Assembly (NCBI GenBank): GCA_016210565.1
Contig: JACQUA010000060.1
Coordinates: forward strand, 1-43,755
DNA: 43,755 nucleotides
Direction of reading: 5' to 3'
From: Chloroflexota bacterium
GTDB taxonomy: Bacteria; Chloroflexota; Dehalococcoidia; JACQUA01
The notes below the pieces were generated by a model, which saw nothing but the letters and a program-made list of their open reading frames with translations, searched no databases and was not told where the DNA came from. The position numbers were made by a program, and so were the translations under genes. Below, piece after piece: positions 1 to 7,941 of this stretch (the first letter of the stretch is position 1; each line of letters starts with the position of its first letter).

Positions 1-9
1 CGATGAAAA

Positions 10-130
10 TGTCATTCTGAGCGAAGACGAGCGCCAGCGAGTCGGAGTCGAAGAACCTTTCGGATGGGTGGAGACGAAAGACCCTTCGACTGCCCCTTCG
101 CTTCGCTCAGGGCTCCGTCTCAGGGTGACA
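10..130. repeat. Family A inverted-repeat element (MITE-like)
   Basis: The element is bounded by TGTCA and TGACA, extended to GAAAATGTCA on the left and TGACATTTTC on the right. Inside are the arms TTCTGAGCGAAG and CTTCGCTCAGGG found in every family copy. It ends about 30 bases before the antitoxin start at 163. Other copies lie near 3647, 7942, 21477, 25973, 28133, 30419 and 43586. Confidence 0.7.
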
Positions 131-162
131 TTTTCAGAGCATTCATTACGGAGGATTTTGAC

Positions 163-447
163 ATGTTGGATATTCTCAAGAGTCCCTTTGTGGGGGTCCA
201 TGAGTTGCGGAAAAACCTCACCAGGCTGCTTGCCTCGGTGAGGGAGGATGGGACGGAAGTGGTGATAACCCAGCAGGGGAAACCGGTTGCTCTCCTGGTA
301 GACCTAGAAAAATACCTTGAGGTCAAACAGGCCCTGAAGGAGTTCTCCGATCCGGAGTACCTGGCGGCGCTGCTTGAAGCGAGGAAGGAAATCCGTGAGG
401 GGAAAGGAGTCCCCGCCGCGGAAGTGTACGCGCGGAAGGGCCTCTAG
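163..447 (+). CDS. Phd/YefM-family antitoxin
   Basis: This 94-residue protein is the likely antitoxin of a type II pair: it would bind and neutralise the toxin encoded next and repress their shared promoter. The N-terminal half (about residues 10-55) has the Phd/YefM pattern: VHELRKNL, then a basic stretch, then VVITQQGKPVALLVDLEKY. The charged helical C-terminus is the expected toxin-binding arm. I chose ATG 163 because GGAGG at 150-154 lies 8 bases upstream and the homology starts there; an in-frame ATG at 64 would translate the family A repeat. The stop TAG shares its last base with the toxin GTG start, so the two are translationally coupled. Confidence 0.88.
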   Translation: MLDILKSPFVGVHELRKNLTRLLASVREDGTEVVITQQGKPVALLVDLEKYLEVKQALKEFSDPEYLAALLEARKEIREGKGVPAAEVYARKGL

Positions 448-707
448 TGTACCGGGTCATCTTCTCCCGGAGGGCAGAGAAAGCTTTCTTGAGCCTGCCG
501 GATAAGGAGGCCGGGAGGGTAAAAGAGTCGCTGGAAAAGCTGAAGGAAGATCCCACGGGGCACGGCACAACTAAGCTGGAGAACGCGCCGGTTGCCTCTG
601 ATCGCCACAGGGTCGGTGACCTCCGCATTCTTTTTGACCTGGACAATGAAAATCAGGTGGTGGAAGTGTTGGATATCCGCAAGAGGGACGAACATACGTA
701 CAAATGA
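447..707 (+). CDS. RelE/ParE-family toxin
   Basis: An 86-residue RelE/ParE-superfamily protein. Visible features are the opening YRVIFSRRAEKAFLSLP, a central GDLRILFDLDNENQVVEVLDI strand pair and the final RKRDEHTYK, typical of RelE-like mRNA interferases. The length is normal. Translation starts at GTG 447, overlapping the antitoxin stop by one base (TAGTG), which fixes the start. Known RelE enzymes cut mRNA in the ribosomal A site, whereas ParE members act on gyrase; the conserved RDEHTY end resembles the RelE branch, but the target is inferred only. Confidence 0.87.
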   Translation: MYRVIFSRRAEKAFLSLPDKEAGRVKESLEKLKEDPTGHGTTKLENAPVASDRHRVGDLRILFDLDNENQVVEVLDIRKRDEHTYK

Positions 708-713
708 AATGAA

Positions 714-813
714 CCCAAATTATGCATGCGTCCGGCGGGGCGTAGCCGCAGGTCCTTTAGCCTGCGGGGGTGGGGACGAGTGAACGTGTCAAATAGCCCA
801 TGCATAATTTGGG
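714..813. repeat. 100-bp element with perfect 15-bp terminal inverted repeats
   Basis: CCCAAATTATGCATG at 714-728 is exactly reverse-complemented by CATGCATAATTTGGG at 799-813. The interior holds a GC-rich hairpin (GCCGCAGG...CCTGCGGG, about 749-770) that recurs near 30690 and in degenerate form near 18410. It lies between the toxin gene and the ubiD-like gene and has no coding capacity. Confidence 0.75.
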
Positions 814-912
814 ATGAATCGACTGGCACGGGGGACTATCTTCCCGAGCCTGATTGCTGTCAATTACCGTCCGCGATAGATAGTCATGGTGGCCGCCGCC
901 AAAGGAGACTGC

Positions 913-2433
913 ATGACCAGTCATCTGACCAGTTTGAGAGACACCCTGGCTTTCCTGGAAAAGGAGGGTGAAGTCCTCGCCGTCGGGGGCGAGGTGAGCC
1001 CTATTTATGAGATTTCAGGCATCGTCAAATCCCTGGACAACGGGCCGGTGCTCCTTTTCGAGAACATCAAGGGCTACCCGGGCGTGAGGGACATCGCCGG
1101 GGTATTCTCGCGCCAGCAGCGTCTGGCCAAAATCTTCGGCGTCGACGATTTCAAGAAGGTCAAGTTAAAATGGCTGGACGCGATGCGCCATCCCCTGCCT
1201 CCCCGAATAATCCAGGAGGCCCCCTGCCAGGAGGTGGTCGTCACCGAAAACATCGATGTTCCGGCTACCCTGCCGATTCTGAAGCACACGGACCGGGACG
1301 GCGCGCGGGTGCTGGGCGGCGGCAACCCTCTTCTCATGGGTCCTCATTTCCGCGGCGGGGCCGAAATCTCTTTCAAGAGGATGTCCTTTCGCGGCAAGGA
1401 CTGGGGCACGCTCCTGGCGGCGCCGGGCACCCACCTGGGAGGCATGCTGGTGCAGCAGCGCGGCCAGAGAGTGCCCATCGCCATAAACATCGGAACCCCG
1501 CCGGCGGTCCTGGTCACGGCAGCCGGCGGCGGCATTCACACCGTCCTGCCCCACGGCTGCGATGAGCTGGCTATCGCCGGCGCCGTCCAGGGCTTCCCGG
1601 TCGAGGTGGTCAAGGCCAAAACGGTGGAGGCCTACGCCCTGGCCCAGGCGGAATGGGTTATCGAGGGATACGTGGATACCACCCAGCGGGTCTGGGAGAC
1701 CGAGGAGGCCGAGAAGCTGGGCAAGGACGGCGTGGCCCCGCTGTTCCCGGAATGGCCGGGATATCTCGGACGGGCGCACCGCACCTGGCGTTTCGAGGTC
1801 ACCGCCATTACCCACCGGCGCGACCGGCCCATTTTCTACAGCCCGCTGACCCACTCCATGGAGCATGACCTGATGCATTCGGTCCTCACGGAGGCCTGCT
1901 TCTTCGAGCTGGCCGAGCGGCTGATACCGGGCCTGACCGTGGACGTCCATATCCCGCCCTACATCGGCGTCTCGACCTCGGTGGTCTACCAGGTCAAGAA
2001 GAGAACCCGGGCCGACGAGGGCTTCCAGCGGAATATCCTCCAGTCCGCCATGTCCTCATCCATCGGCCTCCGGCTGGCCATCGCGGTGGACGAGGACGTG
2101 GATATTTATAGCTGCGACGACCTGATGTGGGCGCTGGTGACCCGGGTTGACCCCGCCACGGATATTATCATCAGCGGGGGCGGCAAGCGCACCGGCCTGA
2201 TGCCCATCGAGAACTACGACCCCGTGGGCGAGCCGCTGGGCAAGCCCTCGCTGCTGCACGGCGGGATGGGAATCGATGCCACGGTCCCCTTCGAGGCCCG
2301 CTGGGCCATGGAGCGGACGCACTACCCGGTGAACAAGGTGGACCTGGGCCGCTGGTTTACGCCGGAGCAAATCGCCGGAGCGCGCTCTTTGCAGGGGGAC
2401 TATGCGCGGTCGCTGGCCGAGACGGGGCGCTGA
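913..2433 (+). CDS. UbiD-family decarboxylase, divergent active site
   Basis: A 506-residue UbiD-superfamily protein, the family of prenylated-FMN-dependent reversible (de)carboxylases acting on aromatic or unsaturated acids. The general fold signatures are present: ENIKGYPG early, a GG-rich central region, AEWVIEGYV, and TAITHRRDRPIF. The canonical loop E-G-P-F-G-E is replaced by A-P-L-F-P-E at residues 275-280, so one of the two catalytic-site glutamates is absent while E280 remains. The usual NxGxYR motif is replaced by E-I-S-F-K-R, keeping the arginine. Start ATG 913 follows GGAG at 904-907; an in-frame ATG at 886 lacks one. No ubiX is in the window. It may be a subfamily with different chemistry or an inactive subunit; substrate unknown. 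Confidence 0.87.
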   Translation: MTSHLTSLRDTLAFLEKEGEVLAVGGEVSPIYEISGIVKSLDNGPVLLFENIKGYPGVRDIAGVFSRQQRLAKIFGVDDFKKVKLKWLDAMRHPLPPRIIQEAPCQEVVVTENIDVPATLPILKHTDRDGARVLGGGNPLLMGPHFRGGAEISFKRMSFRGKDWGTLLAAPGTHLGGMLVQQRGQRVPIAINIGTPPAVLVTAAGGGIHTVLPHGCDELAIAGAVQGFPVEVVKAKTVEAYALAQAEWVIEGYVDTTQRVWETEEAEKLGKDGVAPLFPEWPGYLGRAHRTWRFEVTAITHRRDRPIFYSPLTHSMEHDLMHSVLTEACFFELAERLIPGLTVDVHIPPYIGVSTSVVYQVKKRTRADEGFQRNILQSAMSSSIGLRLAIAVDEDVDIYSCDDLMWALVTRVDPATDIIISGGGKRTGLMPIENYDPVGEPLGKPSLLHGGMGIDATVPFEARWAMERTHYPVNKVDLGRWFTPEQIAGARSLQGDYARSLAETGR

Positions 2434-2446
2434 CTGATTCAAAGCA

Positions 2447-2640
2447 TAGGGTGGGTGAAGCGAGCGGACACAATCAACCGGTCGTTCGGGCGAAGGCCGT
2501 TAAGGAGGGTTTCCCCGCTTGACGCCAGTCCGCGAGCGCAACCCACCACCGGGGGGCGGGGAGGCGAGGGGAAGATTGCAGATTCCCCGTCCCCCGGGGG
2601 TCCGCGTCCCGATACAATCGGGACGCTTGACCCACCCTAC
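2447..2640. repeat. Family B paired-hairpin repeat
   Basis: The element runs from TAGGGTGGGTGAAGC to GCTTGACCCACCCTAC, with an internal GCAACCCACC arm and a second hairpin around GTCCCGAT/ATCGGGAC. It fills the gap between two convergent genes. The same architecture recurs at 6549, 22260, 35054 and 36833. Confidence 0.65.
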
Positions 2641-2665
2641 GCCCCCTGCTTGACCGCTCGATTGA

Positions 2666-3514
2666 TCAGAAGCACACCGTCATCTTCTCTTCGATTCCCG
2701 CCTGAGCCGCCAGCCGGTGTACCTTCCTCAGGAAGTCCTGCGTATAGCGCGCCCTGGCCTCCGGATCAAAGAGCACCCGGCGGTAGTCGTTCACCAGATG
2801 GGGCCAGCGCCGCTCCAGCAGCCCTTTCAGGTCCTGCCACATGCCGTGGTGAGGATTAAGACGGTCCACATAGAAGTAGTCCACCCCGGCCTCCCTGACC
2901 CCCCTTAACAGCGCCGTCAGGCCGGCTTCGGTATCGGACAGTCCCGGCAGCAGCGGCCCCAGAAAGGCGCCAGTTCTGATGCCGCGCCTTTTGGCCTCTT
3001 CCAGCGCGGCGAGCCGCTGGTCGGAAGGGGCGCCTCCCGGCTCGATCAGCCGGCGGAGGCTTTCGTCGAGCGTGGTGATGGTCAGGCCCACGCTGACGCC
3101 GGACTTGCCAGCCAGCAAATCGAAGTCGCGCGTCACCAGGGCGCTTTTGGTCAGCACTGTCAATTGGAAAGCGTACTTCAGCAGGATTTCCAGGCAGCGC
3201 CGCGTCAGGCCGTATTTCTGTTCCAGAGGCTGCCAGCCGTCGCAGACTGAACTCAGGAATACCAGGCCGGGCTTCTTCCGCGCCGCCTCTCGCTCCAACA
3301 GTTGGGGGGCATTGACCTTGACATCGACGAACGTGCCCCAGCGTTCCCCCGCATGGGTGAACCGGGTGGCGAACCGGGCGTAGCAATAGACGCAGGCGTG
3401 CCGGCAGCCGGCGTAGCAATTGACGGCGTAATCAGCCAGACCGGACTTATTCAGCAGCGACCTGGCTTCGATTTCCCGTATTCCTGGTTGTATCTTATCG
3501 GCAATGGTGACCAT
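2666..3514 (-). CDS. SPL-family radical SAM protein
   Basis: A 282-residue radical SAM protein of the spore-photoproduct-lyase-like (SplB-related) group. The cluster motif C-x3-C-x2-C is at C37, C41 and C44 (GCRHACVYCYA). Downstream are VFLSSVCDGWQP, LTVLTKSALVTRDFDLL and SVGLTITTLDE, the pattern of the small uncharacterised SPL-like proteins rather than of true DNA-repair SPL, which is longer. It should bind a 4Fe-4S cluster and S-adenosylmethionine; the substrate is unknown. Start ATG 3514 has only a weak upstream AGAG. It is convergent with the ubiD gene and has no operon partner. Confidence 0.85.
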   Translation of the reverse strand: MVTIADKIQPGIREIEARSLLNKSGLADYAVNCYAGCRHACVYCYARFATRFTHAGERWGTFVDVKVNAPQLLEREAARKKPGLVFLSSVCDGWQPLEQKYGLTRRCLEILLKYAFQLTVLTKSALVTRDFDLLAGKSGVSVGLTITTLDESLRRLIEPGGAPSDQRLAALEEAKRRGIRTGAFLGPLLPGLSDTEAGLTALLRGVREAGVDYFYVDRLNPHHGMWQDLKGLLERRWPHLVNDYRRVLFDPEARARYTQDFLRKVHRLAAQAGIEEKMTVCF

Positions 3515-3646
3515 TCATATCTCTGCCGTTGAACACGTAAGCTGTCTTTGATTACATTGTAACGCAATTCTTCTTCTCCCGCGGCGCGCGGGCACCTGTT
3601 GCAGCAAGCCCGGCAATCATCTATACTGTTTTTCCAGGAACGGGGA

Positions 3647-3695
3647 TGTCATTCTCAGCGAGAACCAGAGACCCTTCGACAGGCTCAGGGTGACA
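3647..3695. repeat. Family A repeat, short copy
   Basis: A 49-base copy bounded by TGTCATTCT and AGGGTGACA with little interior. It lies in the leader of the gene starting at 3727. The rest of the gap from 3519 shows nothing recognisable. Confidence 0.55.
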
Positions 3696-3726
3696 GACCC
3701 ATTTTCCAGGAAAGGGACGCATACAA

Positions 3727-4113
3727 ATGAGGAAAACCACCGGACCGCGCAATGTGCTTGTTAGAACGCCTGCAGCCGTGAAGGTGACGGAAGGCGCACA
3801 ATCCATGATCAGCCTGCTGACCCTGGAAAACGCGATGGCGGCGGTCAAAGCTTCCGTGGAGGATCTGAGGCGCAAAGGTGCGCCCATCAAAGAAGTGATC
3901 GTTGAAAGAGAGATAGACCCGGAAATAGCCAACCGGCAAGTCCTGGCCGTTACTGTCTGGATGCAGGGCGTGACACCCGGTTATGCTTCTTCAGTGTGGA
4001 AGAGACTGCATGAAAACATAAAGGCGCGAAAGGCTCTGCTTGGCCGGGAAGACCAGGGGAAACTTCGAACGTTGGTCTCCGTAGGGGTGGATGTGGATGG
4101 CGATGGAATTTGA
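3727..4113 (+). CDS. Hypothetical protein upstream of HEPN gene
   Basis: A 128-residue soluble protein I do not recognise. It has no signal peptide or membrane segment. The centre (about residues 28-110) alternates helix and strand, with AMAAVKASVEDLRRKG, EVIVEREIDPEIANRQVLAVTVWM and VWKRLHENIKARKALLG; the end is acidic (GVDVDGDGI). It overlaps the HEPN gene by up to 23 bases in another frame, so the two are probably co-translated and the protein may be the HEPN partner. Start ATG 3727 has GGAAAGGGA about 10 bases upstream; ATG at residue 27 is an alternative. Confidence 0.55.
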   Translation: MRKTTGPRNVLVRTPAAVKVTEGAQSMISLLTLENAMAAVKASVEDLRRKGAPIKEVIVEREIDPEIANRQVLAVTVWMQGVTPGYASSVWKRLHENIKARKALLGREDQGKLRTLVSVGVDVDGDGI

Positions 4114-4489
4114 CCCCACCGCATTCATCGACCTCGCTGAAAGCCTCCTGGCGGAACTCTCGCCACTTCCGACCCCCACATCAAAGCTCGATCAAGCAAG
4201 GGTTCGCGCCAGCATAGGCCGCTCCTACTACGGAGCGTATCTGGTCGCCAGGGAAAAGTTGGTGTCCCTGGGTGGATTCGTGCCTACCGGAAGGCCAGAA
4301 GACCATTCTCGGATCGTGGAATCTCTGGGAGGGTTTGGTTCAGAGCTCGGAGGGAGACTGGACCGGCTTCGGGCCAAGCGGAACAAAGATGATTACAACC
4401 TGAATTCAGCCGGGTTTACCCTCCAGTCCGGAAGATTCTGGTTAACCATCGCGCAAGACCTGGCAAAGGACATTTCTTCTCTGAAGTAA
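4091..4489 (+). CDS. HEPN-domain protein
   Basis: A 132-residue all-helical protein with HEPN-domain features: ARVRASIGRSYYGAYLVAREKL (about residues 36-57) and RLRAKRNKDDYNL near 92-104. Many HEPN proteins are toxin RNases with an Rx4-6H motif. Here R97-N98 is followed by D101-Y102 and no histidine, so a catalytic role is uncertain; Rx4Y-type HEPN proteins also occur. The start may be ATG 4091, 4097 or 4103; GGGGTGG immediately precedes 4091 and favours one of the later two. It overlaps the preceding gene, suggesting a two-gene module. Function as toxin, antiphage effector or scaffold is not shown. Confidence 0.65.
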   Translation: MWMAMEFDPTAFIDLAESLLAELSPLPTPTSKLDQARVRASIGRSYYGAYLVAREKLVSLGGFVPTGRPEDHSRIVESLGGFGSELGGRLDRLRAKRNKDDYNLNSAGFTLQSGRFWLTIAQDLAKDISSLK

Positions 4490-4561
4490 TCCGCCACCCG
4501 AGTGAATGGGCGTCCGATGCTAGGGTGTTCGACCTCCAATTATAGGTCTCCGCTTCACAAC

Positions 4562-6544
4562 ATGACCGTTCCTGAAATTCCAGGCCATCCCGGGCTCGAT
4601 AACCGCCCGCGTTTGGCCGCGCCCCCCGTCTGGCAGTCCGCTGCTGAGGTTGAAGCGGCGTTTGACCAGAGGCTGGCCGCGGCGGAAAGCATCCGCCGCC
4701 AACTGCTGGCCGGCCGGGGACCGCGGACGGTGGAGAACACCTTCTCCCCTTTCAATGACATGCTCGTCGAGGTGGACCGGGTGCTGCCCGCGGGCGATTT
4801 GATCTCCAACGTCCACCCCACCCCGGCCATCCGGGAAGCGGCCGAAAAAGGCGTCCGGCGGGCCAGAAAGTTCCTGAATGACCTGAGGCTGGACCCCGGC
4901 CTTTACCGGGCGCTTTCGGACGTACCCGAGGAAGGCCTCGATGCCGGGGCGAAGCGCTTCCGGTTCCGCCTCCTCCGGGACTACCGGCGGTCCGGTGTTG
5001 ACCGGGAAGAGGCCACCCGGCAGAGACTCGCCGCTCTCTATGAAAGAATGGTCGCCGCCGGGCTGGAGTTCTCCCGCAACCTGCGCGAGGACCGGCGGTC
5101 CATCGAAGTCGCTCCCGGGGACCTGGCCGGCCTGCCGGCCGACTATGTCGCAGCCCACCCCCCGGGGCCTGACGGCAGGGTCAGGATCAGCACCGACTAC
5201 GCCGACTACATCCCGTTCTTGACATATTCCCCCCGTGAGGACCTGCGCCGGGAACTTTACTTCAAGTTCGAACAGCGCGCTTATCCGGCCAACGAGAAGG
5301 TCCTGAAGGACCTCCTGGGCCTGCGCCACGAGTCTGCCACGGTCCTGGGATACAAAAACTGGGCGGCCTATATGGCCGAAGACAAGATGGTAAAGACAGA
5401 GGAAGTGATCGCCGGCTTCCTCGAGCAAGCGGACGAAACGGCCCGGCCCCGGATGGAGCAGGACCTGCGGCGGCTGGTGGCCCGGAAGAAGGTGGACTAC
5501 CCGGGGACGGACGTCATCCACGAGTGGGACCGGGGCTACTACTCGCAGAAGGTACGCTCCGAGGAGCTCAGCGTGGACTCGCGGGAGGTCCGCGCCTATT
5601 TCGAGTTTAACCGGGTGAAGGATGGCGTCCTGCACCTGGCGGAGGAGCTTTTCGGGGTGGCCTTCAACAGGGTGGCCCGGCCGGAGGCCTGGCACCCCGG
5701 GGTGGAGGCTTATGACGTCTTCGATGGCAAGGAGCTGATCGGGCGGTTTTATCTGGACCTGCACCCGAGGCCGGACAAGTACAGCCACGTGGCGGTCTTC
5801 CACATGCTGACCGGTTTGCAGGCCCGTCAGCCTTCGGTTATCGCCCTGGTGGGGAACTTCCCGGGCCCCGGCGCCCCTGACAGACCTGCGCTGCTGGAGC
5901 ACGGGGAAGTCCTGACCTTCCTCCACGAGTTCGGTCACCTGATGCACCATCTGCTGTCCGGGGGGCACCGGTGGGTGACCAACTCCGGATTCAGCGCCGA
6001 GTGGGACTTCGTCGAAACACCGTCGCAGCTCATGGAGGAGTGGGGATGGGATGCCGCGGCCCTCGGCAGCTTCGCGCGGCGCCATGAGACCGGCCAGCGC
6101 ATGCCGGAGGAACTGGTGCAGAGAATGCGCCAGGCGGAGGAGTTCGGCAAGGGCCTGGACATCATGCGGCAGGTGTACTTTTCCAGGCTCTCGCTGACCT
6201 ACCACAGCCAGGACCCTTCGAACACGGACCTGCTGGGCGTGCTGAAGTCGGTCAAGAAGGAGTATTCGCCCTATCCCTACGAGGAGAATACCTATACTTA
6301 TGCCAATTTCGGGCACCTCGATGAGTATAGCTCGATGTACTACACCTACCTCTGGTCGCGGGCGCTGGAGAAGGATGTCTTCACCGTTTTTCAGGCCAGG
6401 GGTCTGATGGATAAAGAGACGGCCCGGGCCTACCGGCGGAAGGTCCTGGAGCCGGGCGGGGCCGTGGACGCCGCGGACATGCTGCGCGATTTCCTGGGCC
6501 GCGACTATTCCTTCGATGCCTTCCGCCTGTGGCTGGCGGCGTAG
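4562..6544 (+). CDS. M3-family zinc oligopeptidase
   Basis: A roughly 660-residue M3 metallopeptidase of the thimet oligopeptidase/oligopeptidase A type, which trims short peptides in the cytoplasm. The zinc motif HEFGH is at residues 455-459 (counting from ATG 4562) and the third ligand Glu is at 485 in DFVETPSQLMEEW, the expected spacing. The long helical N-terminal half and the C-terminal GHLDEYSSMYYTYLW tract fit the family, as does the length. There is no signal peptide. The frame is open back to GTG 4502 and ATG 4517; none has a good ribosome site, so the start is uncertain. It ends just before a family B repeat. Confidence 0.9.
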   Translation: MTVPEIPGHPGLDNRPRLAAPPVWQSAAEVEAAFDQRLAAAESIRRQLLAGRGPRTVENTFSPFNDMLVEVDRVLPAGDLISNVHPTPAIREAAEKGVRRARKFLNDLRLDPGLYRALSDVPEEGLDAGAKRFRFRLLRDYRRSGVDREEATRQRLAALYERMVAAGLEFSRNLREDRRSIEVAPGDLAGLPADYVAAHPPGPDGRVRISTDYADYIPFLTYSPREDLRRELYFKFEQRAYPANEKVLKDLLGLRHESATVLGYKNWAAYMAEDKMVKTEEVIAGFLEQADETARPRMEQDLRRLVARKKVDYPGTDVIHEWDRGYYSQKVRSEELSVDSREVRAYFEFNRVKDGVLHLAEELFGVAFNRVARPEAWHPGVEAYDVFDGKELIGRFYLDLHPRPDKYSHVAVFHMLTGLQARQPSVIALVGNFPGPGAPDRPALLEHGEVLTFLHEFGHLMHHLLSGGHRWVTNSGFSAEWDFVETPSQLMEEWGWDAAALGSFARRHETGQRMPEELVQRMRQAEEFGKGLDIMRQVYFSRLSLTYHSQDPSNTDLLGVLKSVKKEYSPYPYEENTYTYANFGHLDEYSSMYYTYLWSRALEKDVFTVFQARGLMDKETARAYRRKVLEPGGAVDAADMLRDFLGRDYSFDAFRLWLAA

Positions 6545-6548
6545 CGAG

Positions 6549-6712
6549 GTAGGGTGGGTTAAGCACAGCGGGGCGGCGGAGAAGAGGGTGGCTGTGCGAA
6601 CCCACCATTCCGCTTGGTTGGCTTTCACAGCTTTGTTCTTCTTCCATGGTTCTGGTGGGTTCGCGTCCCGATGAGTCTTTCAAGACAAATCGGGACGCTT
6701 AACCCACCCTAC
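6549..6712. repeat. Family B paired-hairpin repeat
   Basis: The outer arms GTAGGGTGGGTTAAGC and GCTTAACCCACCCTAC are perfect inverted repeats. The left half is itself a hairpin (AAGCACAGC ... GGCTGTGCGAACCCACC). The right half pairs GTGGGTTCGCGTCCCGAT with ATCGGGACGCTTAACCCAC. It begins five bases after the M3 peptidase stop and starts the gene-free stretch 6545-7020. Confidence 0.75.
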
Positions 6713-6719
6713 GCCCGCT

Positions 6720-6790
6720 CGACACCCGCTCCGCTTTGCGATCCCGATGCATCGGGACGACGCGTCGGGACAAGGGGTGTCGCCACGGGT
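6720..6790. repeat. Family C stem-loop repeat
   Basis: Arms CGACACCCGCTCC and GGGGTGTCG enclose a nested GTCCCGA-type palindrome (CCCGATGCATCGGG, then CGACGCGTCG). Similar copies occur near 9911, 12744, 39717 and 43448. A family D palindrome follows at about 6811-6836. I see nothing coding from here to 7020. Confidence 0.6.
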
Positions 6791-7020
6791 TGCCGGTGGC
6801 CATCCGCGGCCCACAGGCGGGGACGCCTGTGCCACTTGCCGGCGGCAGCCTCCCGGAATTACGTGGGCCACCCGGCGATTATTACGTATTTATCCGTATC
6901 GCCAGAGGGGAGATGGGTCTGTTAGACTGCTTTCCAGAAGCCGAGTTCCCTCTATCAGAGCGGGATATCTGTCCCCGCGTGCTGACAGGGGAGCAATGGT
7001 CCAGAGAAAGGAGTCGAAAC

Positions 7021-7917
7021 ATGGAGAGAAGAAGAGCGATCAATCTATTACTGGTGGTGGCGATGATTGTCGCCATGGCGGGGGTCCTTAAGTTCGGACT
7101 GGCCGACCGGCTGACCCCTGTCGGGAGGGCCGCCAACGGGACGCAGATAGAAGCGCCGACGCTGGAATGGCTCGGCTGGTCCCACTTCCGCGTCACTACT
7201 TCAACGGGTAAGGTCATTCTCTTCAACCCGTTCATCACTGGAAATGCGGATGCCTCGGTCAAGTTGGAAGATATCACCAAAGCTGACATCATCCTGGTAC
7301 CCAATGGCCACAGAGACGAGCAGGGAGACGCTGTTGCCATCGCCCAGAAGACCGGGGCGAAGCTGGTAGCCGGGGGGTTCGAACTGGGGTCCTGGTTCAT
7401 TCAGAAAGGGGTCCCACCCGCGCAGGTGGTCCGGTCCAACCCCGGAAACTGGCATGATTTCGGGGGCATCATCGTCCGGGTGGTCAACTCGGTGCACGGC
7501 TCCGGTCTTCCCGAGCCGACGATAGAAAACCCCTATGGTGGACCGGCCGCCGGCTTTTTTGTTACCCTGGAGAATGGCTACACCATCTATCACGCGGGAA
7601 GCACCGCCGCCACCATGGACATGCAGCTCTGGGGGGCCATGTTCAAACCGGACCTGGCCATCCTGCCGCTCAATGGCGACCGGGATCCCCTGGATGTGGG
7701 TCAGATGGTCAAACTGCTATTAACCAACAATCCCAACCTGACCAGGGTGATTCCCCATCACCAGCGAGTCGAACCGCCCGCCGGGGCTACTACCATTGCC
7801 CAGATGGAATCGGCCATCCGCTCGGTGGCCGGCTCCGGGGTCAGCGTGCTGAGGCTGCAAAGAGGCCAGGCGCTCCCGCTGATGAAGGGCAACGGGTTCA
7901 GTGTGCCGGGGCTATAG
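7021..7917 (+). CDS. Membrane-anchored MBL-fold protein, degenerate metal site
   Basis: A 298-residue protein. Residues 1-25 form a basic start followed by a hydrophobic anchor (RRRAINLLLVVAMIVAMAGV), so the rest should be outside the membrane. The body resembles the UPF0173-type metallo-beta-lactamase fold: LEWLGWSHFRV, IILVPNGHRDEQGDAV, SVHG, IYHAGSTAATMDM and VIPHH. The metal motif HxHxDH reads N95-G-H97-R-D99-E100, and the usual HxGDT reads H191-A-G-S-T, so several ligands are replaced although H97, D99, H159 and H246/247 remain. Hydrolase activity is therefore doubtful. ATG 7021 is preceded by AAAGGAG; the frame is open much further upstream through repeats. Confidence 0.82.
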   Translation: MERRRAINLLLVVAMIVAMAGVLKFGLADRLTPVGRAANGTQIEAPTLEWLGWSHFRVTTSTGKVILFNPFITGNADASVKLEDITKADIILVPNGHRDEQGDAVAIAQKTGAKLVAGGFELGSWFIQKGVPPAQVVRSNPGNWHDFGGIIVRVVNSVHGSGLPEPTIENPYGGPAAGFFVTLENGYTIYHAGSTAATMDMQLWGAMFKPDLAILPLNGDRDPLDVGQMVKLLLTNNPNLTRVIPHHQRVEPPAGATTIAQMESAIRSVAGSGVSVLRLQRGQALPLMKGNGFSVPGL

Positions 7918-7941
7918 AGAGTTCGCTGAGTTCATTTGGGC

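Noticed and set aside
64..162. N-terminal extension of the Phd-type antitoxin
   Set aside because: It translates the family A repeat and has no ribosome site; ATG 163 does.
4520..6628. 702-codon open frame on the minus strand
   Set aside because: It is the complement of the M3 oligopeptidase, has no family features, and exists only because of the GC-rich codon bias.
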